Assembly (NCBI RefSeq): GCF_004798665.1
Contig: NZ_CP039292.1
Coordinates: 992,001 to 1,056,000, forward strand
DNA: 64,000 nucleotides
Direction: 5' to 3'
Origin: Actinomyces procaprae
GTDB lineage: Bacteria > Actinomycetota > Actinomycetes > Actinomycetales > Actinomycetaceae
How positions within the stretch are numbered: the first letter of the stretch is position 1; each line of letters opens with the position of its first letter. Under the pieces are notes generated by a model that had not been told where the DNA came from, made no database searches, and saw only the letters and a program-made list of their open reading frames with translations. A program made the position numbers and the translations under genes. This document shows positions 24,752 to 32,005 of this stretch, piece after piece.

Positions 24752-26410
24752 TCAGGAGTCGGCGCGGCCCCCGTGGGTGCGGCGGCGGTTGCGCTTGCGG
24801 CGCGGCTTGTCGCCCGCAGTGGAATTGGAGCGCCGTGAGCCGGCCGCGTCGGCGCCCGATGCGCGCCCGGAGACGGTGCGCCGTCCCCTTCCGCGGCCGC
24901 GGCCACGCCCGCGGCCGTTCCGGTCGTCGCCCGAGCGCCCGCGGCGGCCGGTTTCACCGAGGTCCTCGATCTGCTCGGCATCGAGGCCCTCCAGCACCCG
25001 CTTGCTGCGGGGCAGCTTGCCGGTGACCTCCCGGGGGATGCTCAGGTCCGTATACAGGTGGTCGGAGGTGTGGTAGGTCTCGACGGGCTCCTCGATCGGC
25101 AGGCCCAGGGCCTTGGAGATCAGGCGCCAGCGGGCGACGTCGTCCCAGTCGACGAACGTGATCGCGGTCCCGGAGCCGCCCGCGCGGCCGGTACGGCCGA
25201 TGCGGTGGACGTAGATCTTCTCGTCCTCCGGACACTGGTAGTTGACTACGTGCGTGACGTCGTCGACGTCGATGCCGCGCGCCGCCACGTCGGTGGCCAC
25301 CAGCACGTCCACCTTGCCCTTGCGGAAGGCGCGCAGCGCCTGCTCGCGGGCACCCTGCCCCAGGTCGCCGTGCAGGGCCGCGGTGGCGAAGCCACGGGAG
25401 GCCAGGTCCTCGGCCACGCGGGCGGCCGTGCGCTTGGTGCGGGCGAAGATGATGGTGCGGCCACGGCCCTCGGCCTGCAGGATGCGGGACAGCACCTCGA
25501 CCTTGTTCAACGCGTGGGTGCGGTAGACGACCTGCTGGACGGACTTGACCGTCATGGAGTCGTCGCCCGGGTCCTGGGCGCGAATGTGGGTCGGCTTGGT
25601 CATGTAGCGGCGGGCCAGGGCGACTACGGCGCCGGGCATGGTGGCGCTGAACAGCATGGTGTGGCGGTCGGAGCGGGTCCGGGAGAGGATCTTCTCAACG
25701 TCCGGCAGGAAGCCCAGGTCGAGCATCTCATCGGCCTCATCCAGCACCACGGTGGTCACGTGGGTCAGGTCCAGGACCCGACGATCCATCAGGTCGATAA
25801 TGCGGCCCGGGGTGCCGACGACGATCTCCGCACCCCGCTCGATCGCCTCGATCTGCGGCTCGTAGGCGCGCCCGCCGTACACCTGGACGATGCGGACCGT
25901 GCGCTTGGCGGCGGCTCCGGCCAGTTCTTCGGCCACCTGCTTGGCCAGCTCGCGGGTGGGCAGGACTACGAGCGCCTGCGGGGAGCCGGAGGCGGGGTCC
26001 TCGTCCCAGCCCTCCTCACCGGGGCCGAGCGTGTCCATGAGCAGCGGGATGCCGAAGCCGAGGGTCTTGCCGGTGCCGGTCTTGGCCTGGCCGATGATGT
26101 CCTGGCCGCGCAGTGCGATGGGCAGGGTCAGTGCCTGGATGGGGAAGGGGTGGGTGATGCCCTTGTCCGCCAGGGCCTGGCAGATCTCCTCCTCGACGCC
26201 GAAGTCGGCGAAGGTGCGCGCGGTCAGGTCGGTGTCGGAGTCGGCGTCGGTGATGTCCGGCTTGGCATCGTCCAGCACCGGGGCGTGCGCCTGCGCGGTG
26301 GAGATGATGCCGGATGCGGAATCGGGCTGCGTAGCGGTCCGGTGCTGCTCCCCGGATGGCTGAGCGGCGGAGGGCACGGATGATTCAGTTGTTTCGATCT
26401 GCTCGGTCAC
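24752..26410 (-). CDS. DEAD-box ATP-dependent RNA helicase
   Basis: 552 residues. The first 65 residues are polar and low-complexity. The Q motif region 'FADFGVEEEICQALADKGI' precedes motif I 'AKTGTGKT' (109-116), 'PTRELAKQ' (Ia), 'VLDEADEML' (II), 'FSATMPG' (III), and the C-terminal domain with 'HGDLGQGARE', 'VATDVAARGIDV' (V) and 'HRIGRTGRAG' (VI). The C-terminus is Arg/Gly-rich (RGR repeats near 500-520), an RNA-binding tail. Likely roles are ribosome assembly, RNA turnover or cold adaptation, as for CshA/RhlE-type proteins. Start GTG at 26410; an upstream hairpin at 26470-26495 suggests a structured leader. Confidence 0.93.
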   Translation of the reverse strand: MTEQIETTESSVPSAAQPSGEQHRTATQPDSASGIISTAQAHAPVLDDAKPDITDADSDTDLTARTFADFGVEEEICQALADKGITHPFPIQALTLPIALRGQDIIGQAKTGTGKTLGFGIPLLMDTLGPGEEGWDEDPASGSPQALVVLPTRELAKQVAEELAGAAAKRTVRIVQVYGGRAYEPQIEAIERGAEIVVGTPGRIIDLMDRRVLDLTHVTTVVLDEADEMLDLGFLPDVEKILSRTRSDRHTMLFSATMPGAVVALARRYMTKPTHIRAQDPGDDSMTVKSVQQVVYRTHALNKVEVLSRILQAEGRGRTIIFARTKRTAARVAEDLASRGFATAALHGDLGQGAREQALRAFRKGKVDVLVATDVAARGIDVDDVTHVVNYQCPEDEKIYVHRIGRTGRAGGSGTAITFVDWDDVARWRLISKALGLPIEEPVETYHTSDHLYTDLSIPREVTGKLPRSKRVLEGLDAEQIEDLGETGRRGRSGDDRNGRGRGRGRGRGRRTVSGRASGADAAGSRRSNSTAGDKPRRKRNRRRTHGGRADS

Positions 26411-26729
26411 GGCTTGGTCTGTGCTTTCGGTTGTATCCGGGCGCGGGGTCCGGGATCAGGCGGTGCGCTGGTGCGCCGACGTACGACGGCGCACCGCACC
26501 TGCGGTCATATGCGGCAGCCGATCGCGAAAAACGCCTCGCACCGTGCCGCAGTGGGCAGGCGGGGCTGCAGGGCATGAGGATGGGCATGGCGACCGGGCA
26601 ACCTGATCCCAGCCTAGTCAACCGGACGTGGATGCGTGAGTGACCGTTAAGAGAGATGGATCGCGTTGGTTGCTGAGCCACCGTGGCGAACGCAGGGGGC
26701 GGTACCGCATCAGGGCCTAACCTGGCCCC
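26411..26729. other. 319-bp divergent intergenic region with a hairpin
   Basis: Lies between the divergent helicase and ferritin-like genes. GGTGCGCCG (26470-26478) and CGGCGCACC (26487-26495) form a 9-bp stem with an 8-nt loop (ACGTACGA), 60-85 bp upstream of the helicase start. The remainder shows no credible gene; TAACCT at its right end is the -10 of the ferritin-like gene. Confidence 0.5.
26718..26723 (+). promoter_or_regulatory. -10 TAACCT, leaderless promoter of the ferritin-like gene
   Basis: TAACCT ends 6 nt before the ATG at 26730, with no Shine-Dalgarno between. Confidence 0.5.
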
Positions 26730-27389
26730 ATGAGCTCAGCTTCCCCAGCCGGCCTGAACGGGGCCGCATCGCCCACGCCGCACATGATCGCGGTGATTGG
26801 CCTGGCCGCATACACGCGGACCATCGCCTGCACCCGCTACGCCAAGGATGCGGACAAGGCCCCCGACATGACTACGCGCGTCGAGCTGCTGCGCATGAGC
26901 GCGGAGGCGGTCGCATCCTTTGATCGCCTCCGTGAACCGGCGGACGGCGCGGGTATCGACCTGCTGGTGGCGGCCGCCCCGTTCATCGGTGCGCTGGGCG
27001 ACTTCGATGAACGGTTGCGCCCCCTGGACTGGTACGAGCGTCTGACCAAGACCTACCTGACCTTCGGGCTGATGCGGGACTTCGTCGTCGCCCTCGCACA
27101 GACGCTGGATGCCCCGCTGCGTGACCGGCTGACGGAGGAGATCGGCGCCGACCGCCTGGCTGACTTCGCGTCGGCGCAGCTGGTGCCGGCGATCGGCGAG
27201 GACACGCAGCTGGCGGCTCGCCTGGGTCTGTGGGGACGTCGCGTGGTGGGCGAGGAGATCGGCACTATGAAGCGGCTGCTGGCGTCCTCTCCGGACCTGG
27301 CCGCGTCCGGCGCGGACGCCGAGGCACTGCACGAGGCCCTGTCCCAGGGGGCCACCAGTCGTATGCGGGGGCTGGGTCTGCGGGTTTAG
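26730..27389 (+). CDS. Ferritin-like fold protein, actinobacterial family
   Basis: 219 residues, mainly helical. It resembles the conserved actinobacterial family annotated as ferritin-like or 'hydroxylase-like' that is often encoded beside a DEAD-box helicase. Features of the fold: 'RVELLRMSAEAVASFDRL' and 'DWYERLTKTYLTFGLMRDF' helices with Glu/Asp residues at possible di-iron positions, and 'GRRVVGEEIGTMKRLL' near the end. I cannot confirm a complete E-x-x-H di-iron site by eye, so enzymatic activity is uncertain. Confidence 0.7.
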   Translation: MSSASPAGLNGAASPTPHMIAVIGLAAYTRTIACTRYAKDADKAPDMTTRVELLRMSAEAVASFDRLREPADGAGIDLLVAAAPFIGALGDFDERLRPLDWYERLTKTYLTFGLMRDFVVALAQTLDAPLRDRLTEEIGADRLADFASAQLVPAIGEDTQLAARLGLWGRRVVGEEIGTMKRLLASSPDLAASGADAEALHEALSQGATSRMRGLGLRV

Positions 27390-27470
27390 CCGAGCGACGG
27401 CGTCGGCGAGGGACCGGAGGCGGTCGCGAGGCGGCGAGTCGGGGCGATGGGCGCCGTCGTCGGGCCGGGC

Positions 27471-28220
27471 TCAGAAGCCGAGCAGCAGCCAGACGGTCAG
27501 GACCAGCCCGCCGACCACCACGGCGGCGTGAATGACCCGCTCGGGAATCAACTGCTGAATCAGCGGGGCCACGTAGCCGCCGGCGAAGGAGCCCAGGCCG
27601 ACGGCGATCGCGGCGCCCCAGTCGACCTGCCCCTGCACAATGAACAGCACGGCAGCGGCGAAGTTGGACAGGGTCAGCATGGGTGTCTTCATAACCACAG
27701 CCGCGTGGGTGTTCATGGGCGTGCCCAGGGTGCACAGGGCGAAGAAGAGTACCCCTGCGCCGGCGCCGAAGTAGCCGCTGTAAACCATGATCGCGGCCAT
27801 CAGGGCCAGGAACGCGGGCGCGGGCAGCCGGTAGCCGGTGGCGCCGCGCCGCAGTCGCGGACTGAGGGCGACCAGTACGGTCGCCAACAGCACGAGCCAG
27901 GGCACGACCGCCTCGAATACGCCGGGCGGGGCCACCAGTAGCAGCGCGCCGCCCACGAGCCCGCCGACGACGGCGATGAGTACCTGTGGGAGCAACGGGT
28001 AGTAGCGGATCTGCCTGAGCCGGTCCCAAGAGGTGATCAGTGAGCCGATGCCGCCGGGAATCAGGCTGACTGTGTTGGAGGCGTTGGCGACCACCGGGGG
28101 CACGCCCAGGGCGAGCATCGCCGGGTAGGAGACCAGCGAGGCCATTCCCACCAGGTAGCCGACGATGGCGGCGGCTGCTCCGGCGAGAAACAGGAGGGCG
28201 TAGGTGATCACGGGCGACAT
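27471..28220 (-). CDS. TauE/SafE-family membrane permease
   Basis: 249 residues, about eight transmembrane helices. The two half-motifs 'SYPAMLALGVPPVVANASNT' and, in the second half, 'GTPMNTHAAVVMKTPML' are typical of the DUF81/TauE family, thought to export sulfite, sulfoacetate or related anions. Substrate unknown. ATG 28220 is chosen over an upstream in-frame start because the hydrophobic region begins directly after it and TACTGT lies 8 nt upstream. It is divergent from the small Cys protein gene. Confidence 0.87.
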   Translation of the reverse strand: MSPVITYALLFLAGAAAAIVGYLVGMASLVSYPAMLALGVPPVVANASNTVSLIPGGIGSLITSWDRLRQIRYYPLLPQVLIAVVGGLVGGALLLVAPPGVFEAVVPWLVLLATVLVALSPRLRRGATGYRLPAPAFLALMAAIMVYSGYFGAGAGVLFFALCTLGTPMNTHAAVVMKTPMLTLSNFAAAVLFIVQGQVDWGAAIAVGLGSFAGGYVAPLIQQLIPERVIHAAVVVGGLVLTVWLLLGF

Positions 28221-28228
28221 CGCCGCTA

Positions 28229-28234
28229 ACAGTA
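28229..28234 (-). promoter_or_regulatory. -10 TACTGT, possible leaderless promoter of the TauE/SafE gene
   Basis: Minus-strand TACTGT ends 8 nt before the ATG at 28220; no Shine-Dalgarno is visible. Confidence 0.42.
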
Positions 28235-28427
28235 GCCGTAACGCGTTGCGCCCCGGCGGGGCGGCGCGTGCGTGCGGCGAGGTCCACGTGCGCACAAGTG
28301 TGAGGCATGATACGTGCGTGGCTCACATCGGGGCACCGATGCTCCGCGGTGGGCGCGCGGGCGAAGCAGATTCGCTCAGGCAAAACAGATTCGACCGTCA
28401 GCAGTTCTGACGCTGAAAGGGGACCAC

Positions 28428-28652
28428 ATGTTCGTTCGTCGCGAGGCAATCGCCGTCCGTTGTGACCACGAGGGGTGTGACCGTATGGTCGCGCATCGGG
28501 TGGTCGACACGGTCCACGACCCGGATGGCACGGCGATTGAGCGTGTGCTCGCCTTGAGCTACACCGAGCACGACGCGTTGCGCGCGGCCGAACGCGACGG
28601 CTTCAAGATCCTGGGCGACCACGTCTTCTGCGAGAAGCACGACCGGTTGTAG
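28428..28652 (+). CDS. Small Cys/His protein, unknown function
   Basis: 74 residues. Not recognised as a named family. Two cysteines in 'CDHEGCD' near residue 12 and a third in the C-terminal 'VFCEKHDRL' with adjacent His suggest a small zinc-binding fold. No membrane segment or signal peptide. ATG 28428 is backed by a strong Shine-Dalgarno (GAAAGGGGACC at 28414-28424). Its 3' end is overlapped on the other strand by the frame of the PKD-type pseudogene by 94 bp. Confidence 0.75.
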   Translation: MFVRREAIAVRCDHEGCDRMVAHRVVDTVHDPDGTAIERVLALSYTEHDALRAAERDGFKILGDHVFCEKHDRL

Positions 28653-29556
28653 TGCCTGTGCGTTAGGCGGTGGCGGTCTGGGGAGGGTTCGGTTCCGGCG
28701 TGGTGTGTGGGTGGTGGTGTCAGTGTCCTTGTTGGGTTTCGGGCTTGGTCGGTGAGGTAGGTGAGGGTGCGTACGAGGTCGTAGGGGGTGGTGGTGTTGG
28801 TGGTGGTGATGGTTCCGGTGATGGGGGTGGTGGTGCCTCCGGCGGGGGTGTAGGTGGCTTTCCAGGTGGTGGTCAGGGTGGTGGTTGCGCCCTGGGCGGT
28901 GTGGGTGTAGCGGTGGGTGACGGTCTGGTTGGGCCACGGGGCTCCGGGGGTGGTGGTTGTGGTGGTTGTGCCGTCGCCCCAGTCCCAGGTGTAGCTGGTG
29001 GGGGGGTGGCGTGGATGGTTACCGGGGTGCCGGCGACGGTGGTGGTCAGTACCTGGGTGTCGGGGCTGGTGTAGACGATGAAGTCCTTGCTGATCAGGAC
29101 CTGGTCGCCCGGGGGCTGGCGGGTGATGCCCGAGCCCTGGGCCAGGAGGGTGGCGGCGTCGGTGGCGGTGACGGTGACTACTACTGTGCCTCCGGCGGTG
29201 CTGGCGGGGGCGTCCAGGCACTTTAGCCAGATGGGGCGTACGCCGCTGGGGGAGGAGATGGTGCCGTAGGGGCACTGGTGGGTGGGTGGCCCGTACTTGT
29301 AGCGCACGCCCTCGGCGCTTGGCTGCTGCGCGCCTCCGGGGTAGCCGCCCCCGGGGACCGGCGCGCCCGGAACCGACTCCACCACCTCTTGCGACCGCCC
29401 ACCAGAAACAGTCACAGAATTACCAGAACCGTCCGCTTGTATGTCTATGTTAGATTGATTGTTCGCGAAAGACGTTGGGCATGTTAGTGTTGCCGCTGCC
29501 GTGATAGCGGCGATGAGTGCAGCGCGAACGAGGCTTGAGTTAGAGGTGGGCGACAT
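28559..29556 (-). pseudogene. Secreted PKD-domain protein, frameshifted at a G7/C7 run
   Basis: One protein is encoded in two frames. The 5' part (29556 to about 29000) has a signal peptide ('ALIAAITAAATLTCPTSFA') and a Cys-containing domain ('PPTHQCPYGTISS', 'LKCLDAP'). The 3' part, in another frame, has a clear PKD core 'YTWDWGDGTTTTTTT' and 'VTHRYTHTAQG'. They join at a run of seven G on the + strand (29000-29006): eight would restore one frame of about 330 codons. Read as it stands, the protein ends at 28873 after a Pro-rich tail of 227 residues in total. ATG overlaps the lipoprotein stop (TAATG), so it is the second gene of that operon. It could be a phase-variable gene, a true pseudogene or a sequencing error. 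Confidence 0.7.
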
Positions 29557-30215
29557 TATGCGTCCTCTTCTTCTAGGGCTACTTCTTCTACCAGCCAGTC
29601 GCTGTCGTTCCAGCGGATCTGGACTAGGAAAACGGACTCAGAGGCGTCAACGGTTGTAAGCTCACCATCTATCGAGTGCCCGGTGTGGGCTTCGGATGCC
29701 ACTTGGGTGCGTACGACGTAGCGGTTGGGGTCCTCCTGGTCGGTCCACCACTCCAGCGGCACGATCTCCTGCTCCCAGGGATCGGCCCACCCGCCAGAAT
29801 CGTGCCGTGCCGTGGCGTTGGCGATTACCCTGTTGCAGAATTCGCAGTCGTCCTCGCTCATGTTCTTCCAGGCGTCCAGGTCCCCTGTCGCGTGAACATA
29901 CGGGTAGAGGTTTAGGAAGTATGTGGCTGCGTCGGCTGCGCCGGTGGGGGTGAACTCCGGGGTGTAGGGGTCCGGGGGCTCCATGGCCAGGGCGGTGGCC
30001 CTGGCCTCGGCCTGCTCGGGCGGGAGCGTGGGTGTGGCGCTGGCGGTGGGCGAGGGGGTCCAGGTAGGGGTGGGCAGGCCGCTCGTTCCGCTGTCTTGTG
30101 AGCAGCCGGCCCCGAGGAGAACCAGGCCGAGCGCGGCGGCGAGCCGGGCCAGGGAAATAGTGGCCGGTGGTCTGCGGCGCCGGCGGGATGAGCGGGTTGC
30201 GGGAGTAGTGGACAT
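29556..30215 (-). CDS. Lipoprotein, DUF6318-like
   Basis: 219 residues. Arg-rich N-terminus, hydrophobic helix and lipobox LGAGC (Cys near 38), then a Pro/Thr-rich linker ('PTPTWTPSPTASATPTLPP') and a folded domain with 'GAADAATYFLNLYPYVHATGDLDAWKNMSEDDCEFC'-like sequence containing a C-x-x-C (DCEFC). This architecture matches DUF6318 lipoproteins of Actinomyces, function unknown, probably a cell-surface protein. Coupled by TAATG to the PKD-type gene. ATG 30215 has GGAGG about 11 nt upstream. Confidence 0.75.
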   Translation of the reverse strand: MSTTPATRSSRRRRRPPATISLARLAAALGLVLLGAGCSQDSGTSGLPTPTWTPSPTASATPTLPPEQAEARATALAMEPPDPYTPEFTPTGAADAATYFLNLYPYVHATGDLDAWKNMSEDDCEFCNRVIANATARHDSGGWADPWEQEIVPLEWWTDQEDPNRYVVRTQVASEAHTGHSIDGELTTVDASESVFLVQIRWNDSDWLVEEVALEEEDA

Positions 30216-30529
30216 GAGAGGGCGGCCTCCTCGTCGAGGACCCGGATGGGACTAGCTGGGATGCCGGCTTGTCACCGACGCCCGCAACCGTACCGAGACC
30301 AGCGGGGTGGCGCCACCCCGGAGTCGGCGCCTGTGGAAAACCTGGTTGTGGTGGTGGAACGTGTCCCCGGTGTCGTAGGCCGCTGGATGTTGTCCTGCGA
30401 GCCATGGCCTGCCACAACTACCGACCTCGGCACGTAATAACTACCGACCTCGGTACGTAAGATCTACCGACCTCGGGGAGGGGGAGCGTGGTGGAGGGGA
30501 GTGCAGGGGAGGGGAGAGGCGGGCTGGGG
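30216..30529. other. 314-bp intergenic region
   Basis: Lies upstream of the lipoprotein gene and downstream of the DUF3107 gene, both on the minus strand. It holds the 23-bp direct repeats (separate entry) and no credible gene. Confidence 0.5.
30416..30476 (+). repeat. 23-bp direct repeat, 2.6 copies
   Basis: Units begin at 30416 and 30439 with a partial third from 30462. The first 15 bases are AACTACCGACCTCGG (third copy ATCTACCGACCTCGG), followed by CACGTAAT or TACGTAAG. The core 'ACCGACCTCG' also occurs in the hairpin arms at 5043-5097. The array lies downstream of the DUF3107 gene and upstream of the lipoprotein gene. Confidence 0.75.
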
Positions 30530-30745
30530 TCAGATGCCGAAGCCGACGCGGCGGGGGGAGGCCTCGCCGATCTCGATGTAGGCGAGCGATCCCGCCGGGA
30601 TGAACACCTTGCGGCCCTTGTCGTCGGTCAGGGTGACTGCGGAGGTGGCGGCGTCGGCCACGGCCGCGAGGACCTCCTCCTGGGAGGCGGAGGTCTCCAG
30701 CTGGAGCTCGCGAGCCGAGTGCTTGATTCCGATGGTGACCTGCAT
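30530..30745 (-). CDS. DUF3107 domain protein
   Basis: 71 residues, complete for this actinobacterial family. 'VTIGIKHSARELQLET' and 'GRKVFIPAGSLAYIEIGE' are the conserved segments. Predicted small ATP-binding-like/beta protein of unknown function. ATG 30745 is supported by AAGGAG 7 nt upstream; the upstream frame extension is not conserved sequence. Confidence 0.93.
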   Translation of the reverse strand: MQVTIGIKHSARELQLETSASQEEVLAAVADAATSAVTLTDDKGRKVFIPAGSLAYIEIGEASPRRVGFGI

Positions 30746-31145
30746 GGGTACTCCTTGCGTCCAGGACTTGGGTCGCAAAACCCGTAAGGGCAGCGGCCCG
30801 CGATGGGGTGTCTGCCCAGATCCTATGGGCCCTGCCGTCGCAAGGGCTTGCCCGGTCCACCGCAATCCGGGCCGTTTCGCGCCGCGCGGACAGCACGCCG
30901 CCGTCGCGAGTAAGCCCGCGACCGGGACGGGGTCATGGGATCACCGCGGCACGTCCAAGACCGCCGTACCGAAGACCGATATCCAGGCGACGTTAAGGGG
31001 CTCTTCCGGTTTGTGGGTGTGGTGTCCACGGGCCGGTCGGGAGCCTGGGCCGGCGAGCGAGTGGACTGGGGGCTCCAATACGCCGGTTGGGCGTTAACAA
31101 CGTCACTTAACGGTTTGCTGTACACCTCGGAGCCTTGCAGCAGAC

Positions 31146-31176
31146 GGTTAACCGGCTCTTCGCGTTCGAGGGTGTG
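31146..31176 (+). repeat. Internal ISL3-like terminal repeat
   Basis: GGCTCTTCGCGTTCGAGGG from 31154, preceded by GGTTAACC, resembles the element's left end and the IS31831-type ISL3 end. No inverted partner is found, so it is probably a relic of an earlier or nested insertion. Confidence 0.4.
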
Positions 31177-31564
31177 GGTGGAGCCGGGAGCCAGCTCGTC
31201 GGCGTGGTTTGCGCTGGCGTGGTCTGCTGCGCCGGTTCGGGGTTTACTACTCGGGTTTGGTGTCTGCTGGAGGGTTCTGGGCCTTTCAGGGAGGGTCTAA
31301 CTGGCGTAGCAGAGGCCGAAGGGGCGCACCCGGCGGCCGCGCGCTGGTCTTGACCGCACTCGCTCGACGCCCGTGACGCCGCCCCGGGGACACCCCCTCG
31401 CCGGCCACATGTCCTCGTCAGCCCCAGAACGTCGGCGCAGACTCCACGCCGACCTCGCCCGGACGCCCGAGCGCGACCCCGCGCGCCCGAGCGCGACTAC
31501 CCGCGGGCCCGTACCGCCACGCCCGCAAACGCGTAGCGCCGGTGAGCATCCGGTGGTGTTCCCT

Positions 31565-31690
31565 GCTGTCACAGATTGCACCACTTTGCTGGGACGCGCC
31601 GGGAACCCGGTCAACAGAACCGCGTGATTTCAACGATTTGTGTTAGGTGGCTCGTGTCCGGGCGGGTAAAGTGGTGCAATCAGTGACAGC
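31565..31690. repeat. 23-bp inverted repeat pair 80 bp apart
   Basis: Arms 31565-31587 and 31668-31690 match at 22 of 23 positions (GCTGTCAC-N-GATTGCACC core). They sit inside the ISL3-like element. They could be the ends of a nested short element, abutting ends of a deleted insertion, or a large stem-loop. Confidence 0.65.
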
Positions 31691-32005
31691 TGGGCGGCGG
31701 TCGCCGTGGTGAACCGGCTGGCCCACCGGTTTCCTCACCCGGCGACGCGTCGGCGGCCACATCCACGAGCACGACGAGCCGGTCCAGATGACCTGGCGGG
31801 GCTGCTAGAGGACACGCCCCGGCCCTCAAGGACGCCTCCCGGGAGAGCGTCTTCGGCGGTCCGACGATGTCCCACCGACCCGAGCACGCCCGCATCACCC
31901 CAACCACCCCCGCACCACAGCCCCGGCCAGACCTCGCACCCGCAAACCGGAAGCGCCCGTTAAGGGCGTCCGATTCGTGTCGGACCTCCGTGGTGAGATG
32001 TATGC

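Larger units (their letters stand above)
30991..31965 (+). mobile_element. Non-autonomous element with ISL3-like inverted repeats and 8-bp target duplication
   Basis: The element is 30999-31957 (959 bp). Its left end reads GGCTCTTCCGGTTTGTGGG and its right end, on the other strand, GGCGCTTCCGGTTTGCGGG; similarity continues to about 28 bp. Both ends are flanked by CGTTAAGG (30991-30998 and 31958-31965), an exact 8-bp duplication. ISL3-family elements typically have GG-ending inverted repeats of this type (GGCTCTTC) and 8-bp duplications. No transposase frame is present inside, so it is a MITE-like derivative mobilised in trans, or a deleted IS. Confidence 0.8.
30746..32005. other. 1.26-kb gene-poor region, mostly a mobile-element remnant
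   Basis: Contains the 959-bp ISL3-like element (30999-31957), a nested ISL3-like end, and a 23-bp inverted repeat pair. Short open frames exist on both strands, but none has a credible ribosome-binding site or recognisable domain. Only 48 bp separate the element from the adnA start. Confidence 0.7.
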
